From Rhizobium sp. SL42 (lineage in GTDB: Bacteria; Pseudomonadota; Alphaproteobacteria; Rhizobiales; Rhizobiaceae), in NCBI RefSeq assembly GCF_021729845.1, contig NZ_CP063398.1, positions 496,001 to 560,000 of the forward strand: a DNA stretch of 64,000 bases, in the 5' to 3' direction. The position numbers were made by a program, and so were the translations under genes. The notes beneath the pieces are model-generated. The model was not told where the DNA came from, searched no databases, and was given only the letters and a program-made list of their open reading frames with translations. Positions 48,207-56,761 of the stretch are shown here, piece by piece (position 1 is the stretch's first letter; each line of letters opens with the position of its first letter).

Positions 48207-49601
48207 TCAGCTCCAGTTGCTGTCGTGGTCCGCATGGGTCTGCAGATAAGCCTCAGGCCCGAAATGTGTGTCGTAGAACCCGGTGTCGAGCCGATGCGCC
48301 TGCAGGTAGGTGTTGATGAAAACCGCAGGGGCAGTCGCCGGAAACCGCCCGAACGTGGAGAAAACGTATTCTGCCATGATCACGGCGATCTCAATCGCCT
48401 CGGCGTCGATCCTTGCGCCGGAACCGCGGACCGCCGCATTTTCGCGGTATGGCCCGCCCTGATCCGTATCAAACGGCCCACCCTTGCCGAACTTGCGCTC
48501 AACAACCGCCTCCACCGCCGCGCGCATGCTGGCATGGTGCGGCGGCACATGTGCCTCGAACACGCCCGGCAAGCCTGTAAAATAGGGCAACGGATTGCCA
48601 TCAAGCATGCGATACTGGAATCCCAGCCCCGGAACTGCAGGATTGTCGCTTGCACCCAGAACGACGAAGGGATTGATGCCGGTATACATCCAGCCGCCCA
48701 GGCCCAGGGCCTGCAGCATCAGGGCCCCTGCATAACACGCCGTCCCCGTCTCTGTCGCCACATCGGTCATCGCCACCTGTTCGAGGAAGGTCATCGGATA
48801 GGCAACCTCCATGTTCAGCCGTTGGGCGAACCGTTCCAGTCCCGGAATCTGACGGCCGTTCACGTCATCGTAGATGCCGGTACCGTTTTGCACGAGGTAC
48901 AAGAGCAGCAGGATCACATGCTGTGCAACATCGGCGACCGGCCAGATCAGCGTCGAGCCCGGCACGTTGGCGCACCACGTGTTGTGGCCCTCCATATACG
49001 GCATGGCGGCTGGAATATTCATCCGCCCGTCAGCCAGCTTGACGATCCGCGACCGGTGCGCCTCGGCCCATCCCTTGAGGTCGACGGAGCCATCGGTTGA
49101 AGCCGGCGTCATGTCACGGGTCGGCAGGAAATAGACGCCCGTGTCATCGGTGAAGAAGAACTCCGTCGTATTGAACCCCGCCGACGACGGAAAGCTTCGT
49201 CCGCCAGCAGCTGTGGTGTAGTTCGGCAGCTTGCCCTTGTAGCCGGGATGATGGGCAAACAGGTTTGCCCAGCCGGTATTGCCGGCGACGGTCGAAATCA
49301 GCAGCATCTGCTCGGTCTCATCCAGCGCCTGCGGCGCCTCGCTGGAGACATAGGCCAGTGGCCCGTCTGGGATGCTTGCCCCCTTGGCAAAGCGGCGCGA
49401 CCGGCGACCGTGAATGGCCTCGATCAGAGGAAATGCTGCCGCTTCGACAAGGCCGCGGGAAATGGGCGAATAGGAATTGAGCATGATCTTGCCTTTCGTT
49501 GAAAGTGTCTGGCCGCGGGCAAAGCCAAGACCAGTCAGAATGGCGCCTGTGGCGACGAAGGTGCTGCCAAGCAGCAGGCGCCTGGTGAACCGGAATGTCA
49601 T
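48207..49601 (-). CDS. Tat-exported protein of unknown family
   Basis: 464 residues. The N-terminus MTFRFTRRLLLGSTFVATGAILTGLGFARG is a twin-arginine signal, so the protein is probably folded with a cofactor or metal before export. I do not recognise the mature domain. Visible features are YMEGHNTWCANVPGS (about the middle), HPGYKGKLPNY, YTGINPFVVLGASDNP and a C-terminal YDTHFGPEAYLQTHADHDSNWS rich in histidine and aspartate, suggestive of metal binding. The start overlaps the stop of the DUF1127-like gene (ATGA), so the pair is coupled. Confidence 0.75.
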   Translation of the reverse strand: MTFRFTRRLLLGSTFVATGAILTGLGFARGQTLSTKGKIMLNSYSPISRGLVEAAAFPLIEAIHGRRSRRFAKGASIPDGPLAYVSSEAPQALDETEQMLLISTVAGNTGWANLFAHHPGYKGKLPNYTTAAGGRSFPSSAGFNTTEFFFTDDTGVYFLPTRDMTPASTDGSVDLKGWAEAHRSRIVKLADGRMNIPAAMPYMEGHNTWCANVPGSTLIWPVADVAQHVILLLLYLVQNGTGIYDDVNGRQIPGLERFAQRLNMEVAYPMTFLEQVAMTDVATETGTACYAGALMLQALGLGGWMYTGINPFVVLGASDNPAVPGLGFQYRMLDGNPLPYFTGLPGVFEAHVPPHHASMRAAVEAVVERKFGKGGPFDTDQGGPYRENAAVRGSGARIDAEAIEIAVIMAEYVFSTFGRFPATAPAVFINTYLQAHRLDTGFYDTHFGPEAYLQTHADHDSNWS

Positions 49602-49822
49602 TGTTTCCGCCCCCGAGCAGCCCGAACCGCGCTTGCATCCTGCAAGAACCGGATTGCCATCCGGTCGATCGGGTCGCGCGTCATGGCGATGTCGCGCAGC
49701 AAATGGTCGGAGAAGGTATCGAGGTCGACCAATGGCTTGCGTCGGCGGGCGAACGGCAGCGTGAGCCAGATGCGCCACAGAATTCGGCGTTGTGGACGTG
49801 CGGTCATTGTGATGTCAGTCAT
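49598..49822 (-). CDS. DUF1127-like small basic protein
   Basis: 74 residues. The segment RRKPLVDLDTFSDHLLRDIAMTRDPI matches the DUF1127 pattern (L-x2-L-x-D-x2-L-x-DIGLTR) after a basic, tryptophan-containing helix. DUF1127 proteins in rhizobia bind RNA or modulate nutrient uptake. ATG 49822 follows AAGGA with eight-base spacing; a start three codons upstream is possible. Its stop overlaps the Tat-protein start. Confidence 0.7.
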   Translation of the reverse strand: MTDITMTARPQRRILWRIWLTLPFARRRKPLVDLDTFSDHLLRDIAMTRDPIDRMAIRFLQDASAVRAARGRKQ

Positions 49823-49942
49823 GAGGGCCATCCTTGCAAACGGTCGCCCTATGCGGCCGCTGGGTGACCTGATCGCATGGGGCATGCCGTCGGCGTGAGA
49901 CATGGATTCGACAAAAACGGTCCAAATGTGCCAAATAGAGGC

Positions 49943-50974
49943 ATGACCGTTCCCGTCGTGCCCAAGAAGATTTCCGTTTGCCTCGTCGCGGTGCCTGAAA
50001 CGGCGACCGGTGTGCTCCATGGTCTCTACGAAGTTTTCTCCTATGTAGGCTCCGGCTGGGAAATGTTGACCGGCTGGCCACCGGGGCCTCGCCGGTTCTC
50101 GCCCCGCATCGTCGCCAGCGGCCCGGAGCCGTTTCACAACAGTGTCGGCTTGCCGATTGCACCCCACATGTCCTTGGAGGAGGCGAAACGCGCCGATATC
50201 GTCATTGTGGCGGACCTGGCAATCGGCCGCGAGGATGAGACACGCGGCCGTTGGCCTGAAGTGGCGCGCTGGCTGCGCCACCAGCATGCGCAAGGCGCTC
50301 TGGTCTGTTCGGTATGCACGGGGTCGCTGATGTTGGCCGAGGCAGGCCTTCTGGACGGCGTGGAAGCGACCTGCCATTGGGCCGCGACCGATCAGATCCG
50401 CTTCCGCTATCCGGCGGTTCAACTGCGGCCTGAACGGGTTCTGGTGTCCTCCGGCGTCGAGCATCGGATTGTCACATCCGGCGGCAACGCGTCTTGGACA
50501 GATTTGGCGCTCTATATCGTTGCGCGCTTTTGCGGCGAGGACGAGGCGCGGCGTACGGCGAAGCTGTTCCTGTTTGGTGATCGCAGCAACGGGCAGGCTC
50601 CGTTTGCCGCGCGCGTCCGCCCGCCCCAACATGACGACGCGGCCGTGACTGCAGCTCAGGTCTGGATCGCGGAGAACTATGGTTCGCCAAATCCGGTGGC
50701 CGGAATGACCGCAGTTTCCGGTCTGGCGCCTCGGACCTTCAAGCGACGCTTCGAGGCGGCCGCGGGCTATTCACCGCTTGAATATGTGCAATCCCTGCGC
50801 GTGGAAGAGGCAAAACAGATGCTGGAGGCGTCCGACTCCGGGATTGACGCCATTGCCGAAGAGGTCGGCTATGGCGAACCCGCCGCATTCAGACGGCTGT
50901 TCAAGCGAACGACGGGGATTTCGCCGCTCCAGTACCGGCAGCGGTTCCGGCAAGTGGTGACCTTGAACGAATAG
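49943..50974 (+). CDS. DJ-1/PfpI-like domain AraC-family regulator (FtrA/GlxA type)
   Basis: 343 residues. N-terminal class I glutamine amidotransferase-like domain (about 10-200) with the nucleophile-elbow cysteine in VCSVCTGSLMLAEAGLLDG and VEATCHWAATDQI; C-terminal AraC HTH pair (about 235-335: FKRRFEAAAGYSPLEYVQSLRVEEAKQMLEAS, EVGYGEPAAFRRLFKRTTGISPLQYRQRF). Diverges from the DUF1127/Tat-protein pair and probably controls it. ATG 49943 is the likely start. Confidence 0.88.
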   Translation: MTVPVVPKKISVCLVAVPETATGVLHGLYEVFSYVGSGWEMLTGWPPGPRRFSPRIVASGPEPFHNSVGLPIAPHMSLEEAKRADIVIVADLAIGREDETRGRWPEVARWLRHQHAQGALVCSVCTGSLMLAEAGLLDGVEATCHWAATDQIRFRYPAVQLRPERVLVSSGVEHRIVTSGGNASWTDLALYIVARFCGEDEARRTAKLFLFGDRSNGQAPFAARVRPPQHDDAAVTAAQVWIAENYGSPNPVAGMTAVSGLAPRTFKRRFEAAAGYSPLEYVQSLRVEEAKQMLEASDSGIDAIAEEVGYGEPAAFRRLFKRTTGISPLQYRQRFRQVVTLNE

Positions 50975-51071
50975 ACCTGCCAATCCCTCGCTCTCGGACA
51001 GATGATAGACCAGCGCACGCTTGTGCCTGTCTCAGTTCGTCGAGCCCGACATCTCCCTTTCCATTGGCAGA

Positions 51072-52385
51072 TCAGACCATCCTTGGCTGGTTGATGGCTG
51101 TGGTTTTTCGAATTGCAAACACCGCGATGGCGGCAGCCAGGCAAATCACGCCCGCAATGTAGAAAGCGGGGAGATAGGTGGCGTAGACGCTGCGGGTCAG
51201 CCCTGCACCCCAAGCAGCCACCGCCGCTCCGATCTGATGGCCGAGAAACACCCACCCAAAGACGATGGTGGCATCGGCACCGAATTTTTCGGAAGTGAGC
51301 TTGACGGTCGGCGGAACGGTCGCCAGCCAATCAAGGCCGTAAAACAAGGTGAAAATGCTCAGCTCATAGAATCCGAAATCCGTGTAAGGCAGATACAGAA
51401 GCGAGAGACCGCGCAGGCCATAGTACCAGAACAGCAACCAGCGGCTATCAAAGCGATCGGACAGCCAACCGGAAGCGATGGTACCGATGAAATTGAAGGC
51501 TCCGATCGCGGCGAGCATTCCGGCCGCCATGACCGGAGCGATGCCGAAATCCCCGCAGATTGCCACCAGATGGGTCTGGACAAGCCCGGTCGTGGTTGCG
51601 CCGCAAATGAAGAAAGTGCCGAACAATATCCAGAACGCAGCGGATCGGATGGCGACAACGAGCACACGGATGGGTGCCAGGAGCGTGTTGAGGAGCGATA
51701 CCTGCTGTGGTTCCGGCCTGGGAGCATCGGATGCGCCAAAGGGCAACAAACCGACATCAGCGGGCCGCTCGCGCATCAGGAACAGCACAACCATGGCGCT
51801 GAAGCCCAGCATAGCAAGCAGAAGGCTGAGCGCGATCCGCCAACCCCAGGTTTCAGAGAGAGCGGCGAATGCAGGCAGAAAGAGCACTTGTCCGGTGGCG
51901 ACGCTGGCGCTGAGCAGACCGATGACCAGGCCACGCTTTGCAACAAACCAGCGCGTAGCGACAGTCGCGCCCAGCACCATCGCAGTGAAGCCCGTGCCGA
52001 CCCCCACAATGACGCCCCAGAGGAGGAAGAGCTCGATCAGAGATGTCATCGTGAACGATCCGACAACACCTGCCGCGATCAGACCGAGAGCAAAAACCGA
52101 TACGCGCTTCACGCCGAAGCGGGTGAGGAATGCGGCCGCGAAGGGACCGACTGCACCGAAGAGCAGGAAACGAATGGCAAAGGCCGCAGAGATGTCGGCG
52201 ATGTTCCAGCCAAACTCCTTCTGCAAGGGGCCGATCAGAACACCCGGTGCACCGACCGCACTCGCCCCGACCATCATCGTCAGGAAGGTGACCGCAACGA
52301 CGACCCAGCCATAGTGAATACCCCTCTTCAAGGAGAATTGTGCTGGCGCAGAGGCATCGCCGGAAACGAGAGGTTCAGTCGTCAT
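51072..52385 (-). CDS. MFS transporter, monocarboxylate/oxalate-formate type
   Basis: 437 residues, 12 helices. IHYGWVVVAVTFLTMMVGASAVGAPGVLIGPLQKEFGW is typical of the OFA/MCT branch; the loops RFGVKRVSVF and GWLSDRFDSRWLLF are MFS loop 2-3 and 8-9 equivalents. Substrate is likely a small organic acid. It lies downstream of the MarR gene on the same strand with a GGGTATATACCC palindrome in its leader. Confidence 0.87.
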   Translation of the reverse strand: MTTEPLVSGDASAPAQFSLKRGIHYGWVVVAVTFLTMMVGASAVGAPGVLIGPLQKEFGWNIADISAAFAIRFLLFGAVGPFAAAFLTRFGVKRVSVFALGLIAAGVVGSFTMTSLIELFLLWGVIVGVGTGFTAMVLGATVATRWFVAKRGLVIGLLSASVATGQVLFLPAFAALSETWGWRIALSLLLAMLGFSAMVVLFLMRERPADVGLLPFGASDAPRPEPQQVSLLNTLLAPIRVLVVAIRSAAFWILFGTFFICGATTTGLVQTHLVAICGDFGIAPVMAAGMLAAIGAFNFIGTIASGWLSDRFDSRWLLFWYYGLRGLSLLYLPYTDFGFYELSIFTLFYGLDWLATVPPTVKLTSEKFGADATIVFGWVFLGHQIGAAVAAWGAGLTRSVYATYLPAFYIAGVICLAAAIAVFAIRKTTAINQPRMV

Positions 52386-52401
52386 ACTACGTCCCTATTG
52401 C

Positions 52402-52413
52402 GGGTATATACCC
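52402..52413. promoter_or_regulatory. GGGTATATACCC palindrome upstream of the MFS gene
   Basis: A perfect 12-base palindrome 17 bases before the MFS start codon. Its half GTATATACCC recurs at 52837 just upstream of the MarR start, which suggests the MarR protein binds both. Confidence 0.6.
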
Positions 52414-52430
52414 CAGCTTGAACAAACAAA

Positions 52431-52829
52431 TCATATCGATCGAAGGATATCCTGCAGCGCCGTGATCTTCACGGGTCCGAGCCGATCCTCCATTTCTCGT
52501 TGGCATCCGTCCCAGACCGGACCTGCCACGCGAAGCAATTCCACACCCGCCCCGGTCAACCGGATCATCGCCTCGCGCTGATCGAGATCACCACGCCGCG
52601 TTTCCAAGAGCCCCATACGCTCGATCACCCGGACGTTTCGGCCAATTGTCGAACGATCAAGCTGCACACTGCGCGCCAAGTCGCTCAGGCTGACCGGTTG
52701 CAGCCGCTCGATACGCCTCAGAAGCGAAAACTGTGCGACATTTACGCCGAGCGGAGACAGCGCGTCGTCGTAAATCGTCGAAACCTTGCGGGTCGCCTCA
52801 CGCAACAATGTGGAATAGCATCGGGTCAT
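52431..52829 (-). CDS. MarR-family transcriptional regulator
   Basis: 132 residues from ATG 52829: MTRCYSTLLREATRKVSTIYDDALSPLGVNVAQFSLLRRIERLQPVS matches the MarR core start, the recognition helix is LARSVQLDRSTIGRNVRVIERMGLL, and the wing is RRGDLDQREAMIRLTGAG. The frame opens further, with an ATG pair at 52955, but that would leave only 36 bases to the divergent TetR gene and would put the GTATATACCC site inside the coding region. The shorter start leaves a real intergenic region. Likely represses the MFS gene and itself. Confidence 0.8.
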   Translation of the reverse strand: MTRCYSTLLREATRKVSTIYDDALSPLGVNVAQFSLLRRIERLQPVSLSDLARSVQLDRSTIGRNVRVIERMGLLETRRGDLDQREAMIRLTGAGVELLRVAGPVWDGCQREMEDRLGPVKITALQDILRSI

Positions 52830-52834
52830 ATTTG

Positions 52835-52847
52835 ATGTATATACCCG
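52835..52847. promoter_or_regulatory. Second GTATATACCC site near the MarR start
   Basis: ATGTATATACCCG shares ten bases with the palindrome at 52402. It overlaps the expected ribosome-binding or -10 region of the MarR gene, consistent with autoregulation. Confidence 0.5.
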
Positions 52848-52991
52848 TAATGTCGATTTGTCGACATCTACAGAACCACCGGCTTCGGCTTCCAAGGCCA
52901 CTTCGGCCGGAATCGTTTCCGAAGTACTGGCCTTGAGTAAGATGCTATTCATCATATATATGTGAGCAACACATCCACCAAGGCAAGAGCC

Positions 52992-53561
52992 ATGAAAGTC
53001 ACGAGAGAAAAAGCCGAAGAAAACCGGCAGCAGGTCATTGAGACCTCCAGTCGGTTGTTTCGAGAAAAAGGCTTCGACGGTGTCGGGGTCAGCACCCTGA
53101 TGCAAGCTGCCGGTTTGACGCATGGCGGCTTTTACAAGCAGTTTGAATCCAAGGACGACCTGATCGCCAAAGCGACCCAGGCCGCGCTGAACCAGTCAAG
53201 AGAGCAGCTCTCCTCGTTGGTCGGCAAGGACAAAGGTGCATCATTCGAGACGGCCGTGCGCCACTATCTGTCTGATGGACATCGCAATGCCATCGCAAAC
53301 GGCTGCGCTTTGGCATCGCTCGGCCCAGATGCGGCCCGTCATGGTCCGCAGGTGCGCCGAGTGATGCAACGCGGCGTGGAGGACCATATTGGAATGCTCG
53401 AATCCATCGTCGAGCCACAAGGAGACACCTCCCGGCGAGATGCGGCCATCGCGACCCTGGCGACCATGGTCGGCGCATTGATGCTGGCGCGCACGGTGGA
53501 GGATTCGAGCCTATCGAGCGAAATTCTCGAGGCCGCAACGAAGGCAATCCTATCGGAATAA
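52992..53561 (+). CDS. TetR-family regulator
   Basis: 189 residues from MKVTREKAEENRQ. TetR HTH: ETSSRLFREKGFDGVGVSTLMQAAGLTHGGFYKQFESKDDLI. The C-terminal domain includes NGCALASLGPDAARHGPQVRRVM, seen in TetR members beside quinone or electrophile reductases. It is about 40-45 percent alike by eye to the TetR gene at 53652-54200, with which it converges, so they are paralogues. An ATG ten codons upstream (MSNTSTKA) is less likely. Confidence 0.88.
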   Translation: MKVTREKAEENRQQVIETSSRLFREKGFDGVGVSTLMQAAGLTHGGFYKQFESKDDLIAKATQAALNQSREQLSSLVGKDKGASFETAVRHYLSDGHRNAIANGCALASLGPDAARHGPQVRRVMQRGVEDHIGMLESIVEPQGDTSRRDAAIATLATMVGALMLARTVEDSSLSSEILEAATKAILSE

Positions 53562-53651
53562 GTGCGCACCAACAGCGGCGTGGTGACGGCGGCTGTGGTG
53601 TCGGAAATGCGGCTGGCCTGTCGAGGGCTCGGTGGACAGTCGCGAGCAGAC

Positions 53652-54200
53652 TTACGTCATCGCGGATAAGATGAAGCGACGCGTCTCCTCCAGTATCTCG
53701 TCAGAGAGTTTGCGATCGTCGACAGCCCGGGCGATAATGATCGCACCGACCATAGCTGCCCAGCTTCCGATTGCTGCCTGACGTCCTTCCGCTGCAACGG
53801 GAGCCGATACCGCATCTGCAATCGTGTCTAAGACCAGATGGGCACCTGACGACATCACCGCTCGTGCCTGGGGGTTCTGGCGACGCATCTCCGAAGCAAG
53901 CGCTGCCGTTGGGCATCCCAGCCCGGGATTGTCCCGATGATGCGAGGACAAGTAGCTATCTATATAGCCAGGCAAATCGAACGGTCGGTCGATGTCAGCC
54001 TTCATGCTATGGCCCAATGCCTGCGCAACCAGATCGTTCTTGGACGCGAAATGCCGATAGAAGCCACCATGGGTCAAGCCGGCGCATTGCATCACCTCAG
54101 CCACGGTGACGGAATCGATACCTCTGCTCCGGAAAAGCTGGCTGGCTGAATCGAGTATGCGCCGCCTGTTCTCAACAACCTGTTCGCGCGTGACTTTCAT
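53652..54200 (-). CDS. TetR-family regulator, paralogue of the neighbouring one
   Basis: 182 residues. MKVTREQVVENRRRILDSASQLFRSRGIDSVTVAEVMQCAGLTHGGFYRHFASKNDLVAQAL is the HTH, very like that of the convergent TetR gene. The C-terminal part has GLGCPTAALASEMRRQNPQARAVM. Candidate target is the SDR gene or the MDR/hydrolase operon on its upstream side, both of which have palindromes in their promoters. CGGGAGACGAC precedes the ATG. Confidence 0.88.
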   Translation of the reverse strand: MKVTREQVVENRRRILDSASQLFRSRGIDSVTVAEVMQCAGLTHGGFYRHFASKNDLVAQALGHSMKADIDRPFDLPGYIDSYLSSHHRDNPGLGCPTAALASEMRRQNPQARAVMSSGAHLVLDTIADAVSAPVAAEGRQAAIGSWAAMVGAIIIARAVDDRKLSDEILEETRRFILSAMT

Positions 54201-54521
54201 GTCGTCTCCCGTTCTGCTTCAGCTTTTTCGTGACCGATGGTCCCGCTCTGCACCTCATCTCTCAGAATTTTCTTAGCAAGCCCGCGTATGCAATTGTCGG
54301 CAAGCTCTGCGTGATCGACAAAGCACCTGTCAGTGCCATGCTCTATCCTTGAAGCTGACCGTGGAATGCTCCACGGTCGCTGGTACTTCACCCGGCATAA
54401 GGTCCTTGTCGTCAAAATCCGTAACGCTCTCGAAAAGAGCGTTCCCGGCGTTTGTGGCAACAAAGTTCCGAAGGTCATTTCATTGATCCTTCAACCAGGA
54501 AAATGACGACTGCCGGCTGCT
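54201..54521. other. Intergenic region with a hairpin
   Basis: 321 bases between the SDR 3' end and the TetR start. AACGCTCT and AGAGCGTT (54423-54443) form an eight-pair hairpin with a CGAAA loop, a possible transcript end for the SDR. A minus-strand frame (54197-54478) is open but has no family resemblance. The part next to 54200 must hold the TetR promoter. Confidence 0.45.
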
Positions 54522-55304
54522 TTAATTCGCGGCGAGATAACGGCTTGCGGCGCTGGTATGGCCAGTATCCTGCATGAGCGCCTTGCGAGCGGCTTCCATG
54601 GCAACCCAATGAGCCTCTTCATGCAGATGCGGAATGGTGACGCCTTCGCGTCGATCGAAACCGACAAGTGCAGCATCGACCATTTCGGCAACTTCCATCA
54701 TCGGAGGACGCTTATCTTCCGCGACGAAGTTCCATATGTCGGTGCGTGTTGCTGCGGGAAGCACAGCCTGAACATAGACGCCGCTCTGCCCCAGTTCGGC
54801 CTGCAGCGCCTGCGAGATCGACAAGACAAATGCCTTGGTTGCGGAATAGACGCTTGTGCCCCATTCCGGAGCAAGGCCCAGCACGGAACTGATATTGATG
54901 ATGGAGCCTTCGCCCTTTTCTGCGAAACGGGGGGCAACGGCATGGCTGAGACGCAGGATGCTCGTGGCGTTGAGCGTCACCAGTTTCGTCAGGTCGCCAA
55001 CACTCTGCGTGACAAACGTCCCACCGACATTGCCGCCAGCATTGTTGACTAGAATGCCGATCGACGCGTCATCGCGCAATCGCGTTTCGACGGCCTGTAG
55101 TTGGGTTTCATCCGTCAGATCGGCGGGCAGAAGATCGACGTTAATGCCTGCCTGCTGTCTCAGCTTCGCAGCATTTGCCTCAAGCTTCTCGATATTGCGC
55201 GCAACGAGCACGAGGTCGTGTCCACGCTCTGCAAACCGTTGAGCATAGGTCGCTCCGATACCGGTTGAAGCGCCAGTGATCAGGACTGTGGATTTGGAAG
55301 ACAT
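54522..55304 (-). CDS. Short-chain dehydrogenase/reductase
   Basis: 260 residues. TGASTGIGATYAQRFAERG is the nucleotide loop, NNAGG follows, then catalytic Ser in IINISSVLGLAPEWG and Tyr/Lys in YSATKAF. It belongs to the DltE/YqjQ-like SDRs common beside TetR regulators. MSSKSTVLITGAS at 55304 is the likely start with AAAGAAAGAG upstream. Substrate unknown. Confidence 0.87.
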   Translation of the reverse strand: MSSKSTVLITGASTGIGATYAQRFAERGHDLVLVARNIEKLEANAAKLRQQAGINVDLLPADLTDETQLQAVETRLRDDASIGILVNNAGGNVGGTFVTQSVGDLTKLVTLNATSILRLSHAVAPRFAEKGEGSIINISSVLGLAPEWGTSVYSATKAFVLSISQALQAELGQSGVYVQAVLPAATRTDIWNFVAEDKRPPMMEVAEMVDAALVGFDRREGVTIPHLHEEAHWVAMEAARKALMQDTGHTSAASRYLAAN

Positions 55305-55350
55305 TTTGAAACTCTTTCTTTCTGGTTTTGCCACAATGATGATGTTCGTA

Positions 55351-55366
55351 ATCTATATTTATAGAT
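55351..55366. promoter_or_regulatory. Palindrome in the SDR promoter
   Basis: ATCTATATTTATAGAT has seven-base arms and a two-base centre. On the minus strand it contains a -10-like TATAAA, with TTGACA about 21 bases upstream, so a bound repressor would cover the promoter. A TetR protein is the natural candidate. Confidence 0.55.
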
Positions 55367-55728
55367 GACGATCAACATGTAAATTGTCAAGGGTGCGTCC
55401 CGGATTTTTCGTGCCTGAGGCTTCCCCTTTCCGGGACCCAGTGGGTTTGTGCACTCAGGCAATCTCGCGCCAGCAGGTCGCGGATTGCTCACGATCGAGC
55501 AATCCTGCCGCGCGCTCATTGGAGATGATCGAGGTTTCTGAAGATCACCAGGCCAGTTGCCGCAGCAGCACCAGCACGGTCGTTGTTCCTTGCAGACGAT
55601 AGGCACATCGGTCCGGAGCATGCCAGCATCTGCCTTGAAAGAAGCTCGTCATCACCCTCCTCGACCATCCGCAACGACATGCTTCTGGCAATGTCGACTA
55701 CGGGGCCCGCAGGAGCGCCTATCGGCCT
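55367..55728. other. Intergenic region with a hairpin
   Basis: No supported gene. GGATTGCTC and GAGCAATCC (55482-55505) form a nine-pair stem around ACGATC, a possible transcript end for the MDR reductase operon. The remainder has no recognisable content. Confidence 0.45.
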
Positions 55729-56730
55729 TTATCGCACCTCGATGACGACTTTGCCCTTGGCCCGTCCCGTCTCGACATAGGCCAATGCTTCACCGGTCTT
55801 TTCGAACGGGAAGACCTTGTCAACGACGGGCTTGATCACACCGTTTTCGACGAGGGCAGTGATATTTGCCAATTGCCGTCCGTCAGCCCGCATGAACAGA
55901 AAGTCGTAACGGAGCCCGTGTTTTTTGGCCGTTCTGCGCACGCGCATGCTGAGCAAGCCGAACACCAGCTTCAGGACAAAATTGAGCCCGAGCGATTTTG
56001 CAAATGCCGGATCCGGCGGCCCCGAAATTGACACGAGGTGACCACCGCGCTTGAGCACTCGAAGCGACTTTTCCAACGTCTTCTGGTCCTGGCTATGCAG
56101 GACGAAGTCATAGTCGGACAGCACAGTCTCGAAATCCTGTGCCCTGTAGTCGATGATGACATCGGCACCCAGGCTCCTGACGAGCTCGGCGTTTTTAGAA
56201 CTCGTGGTCGTGGCAACGAATGCTCCCAGATGTTTGGCGAGCTGAATGGCGAAGGTCCCGACACCGCCTGAACCGGCCTGAATGAAGACCTTCTGCCCTT
56301 TGCGAAGCTTGCCAAGTTCGACCAGCGCCTGCCAGGCCGTCAGACCGACCAGAGGTATGGACGCCGCGTCCGTCCACCCAAGGTTTTTGGGCTTCAGCGC
56401 GACGTCGCCTGCGTGGATCGCGATGCGCTCTGCAAATGTTCCGACACGATGATCGCGGGGACGAGCATATACCTCGTCGCCGACTCTGAAGTGGCGGACA
56501 TTCGCCCCAACGGCGAGGACCGTACCCGCAACATCATGCCCAAGAATGAAAGGTGGCTTGTAGGGCAGGAGCAGCTTGAATTCGCCGTCGCGCACCTTGG
56601 AATCGAGCAGGTTGACCCCGGTCGCCTTGATCTCGACCAGGACATCATCGGCCTGCATCACCGGTTCCGCGGTATCGACCATGCGCAACTCGCCGTTCTT
56701 CTTGTATTTCTCAACGATGAAAGCCTTCAT
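55729..56730 (-). CDS. NADP-dependent MDR (zinc-independent) oxidoreductase, quinone-reductase-like
   Basis: 333 residues. GroES-like domain with ILGHDVAGTVLAVG and DEVYARPRDHR; Rossmann motif VFIQAGSGGVGTFAIQLAKHLGA. No zinc-binding cysteines are present, so it belongs to the quinone oxidoreductase/enone reductase branch. The start MKAFIVEKYKK at 56730 follows AGAAAAGCCC; the frame is open upstream. It lies 31 bases after the hydrolase gene and is probably co-transcribed. Confidence 0.88.
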   Translation of the reverse strand: MKAFIVEKYKKNGELRMVDTAEPVMQADDVLVEIKATGVNLLDSKVRDGEFKLLLPYKPPFILGHDVAGTVLAVGANVRHFRVGDEVYARPRDHRVGTFAERIAIHAGDVALKPKNLGWTDAASIPLVGLTAWQALVELGKLRKGQKVFIQAGSGGVGTFAIQLAKHLGAFVATTTSSKNAELVRSLGADVIIDYRAQDFETVLSDYDFVLHSQDQKTLEKSLRVLKRGGHLVSISGPPDPAFAKSLGLNFVLKLVFGLLSMRVRRTAKKHGLRYDFLFMRADGRQLANITALVENGVIKPVVDKVFPFEKTGEALAYVETGRAKGKVVIEVR

Positions 56731-56761
56731 GGGCTTTTCTCCAATCTTGATTGTCTGGCAT

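Noticed and set aside
50983-51068. CTGCCAAT and ATTGGCAG inverted repeats between the convergent AraC and MFS genes
   Set aside because: Arms are about 70 bases apart with only eight pairs; too weak to call a terminator or mobile-element end.
51021-52421. 466-codon plus-strand frame opposite the MFS gene
   Set aside because: Hydrophilic antisense shadow of a clear 12-helix transporter; no family.
55384-55728. Open frames in the SDR-MDR gap
   Set aside because: None shows a family, ribosome site or coding-like composition; treated as intergenic.
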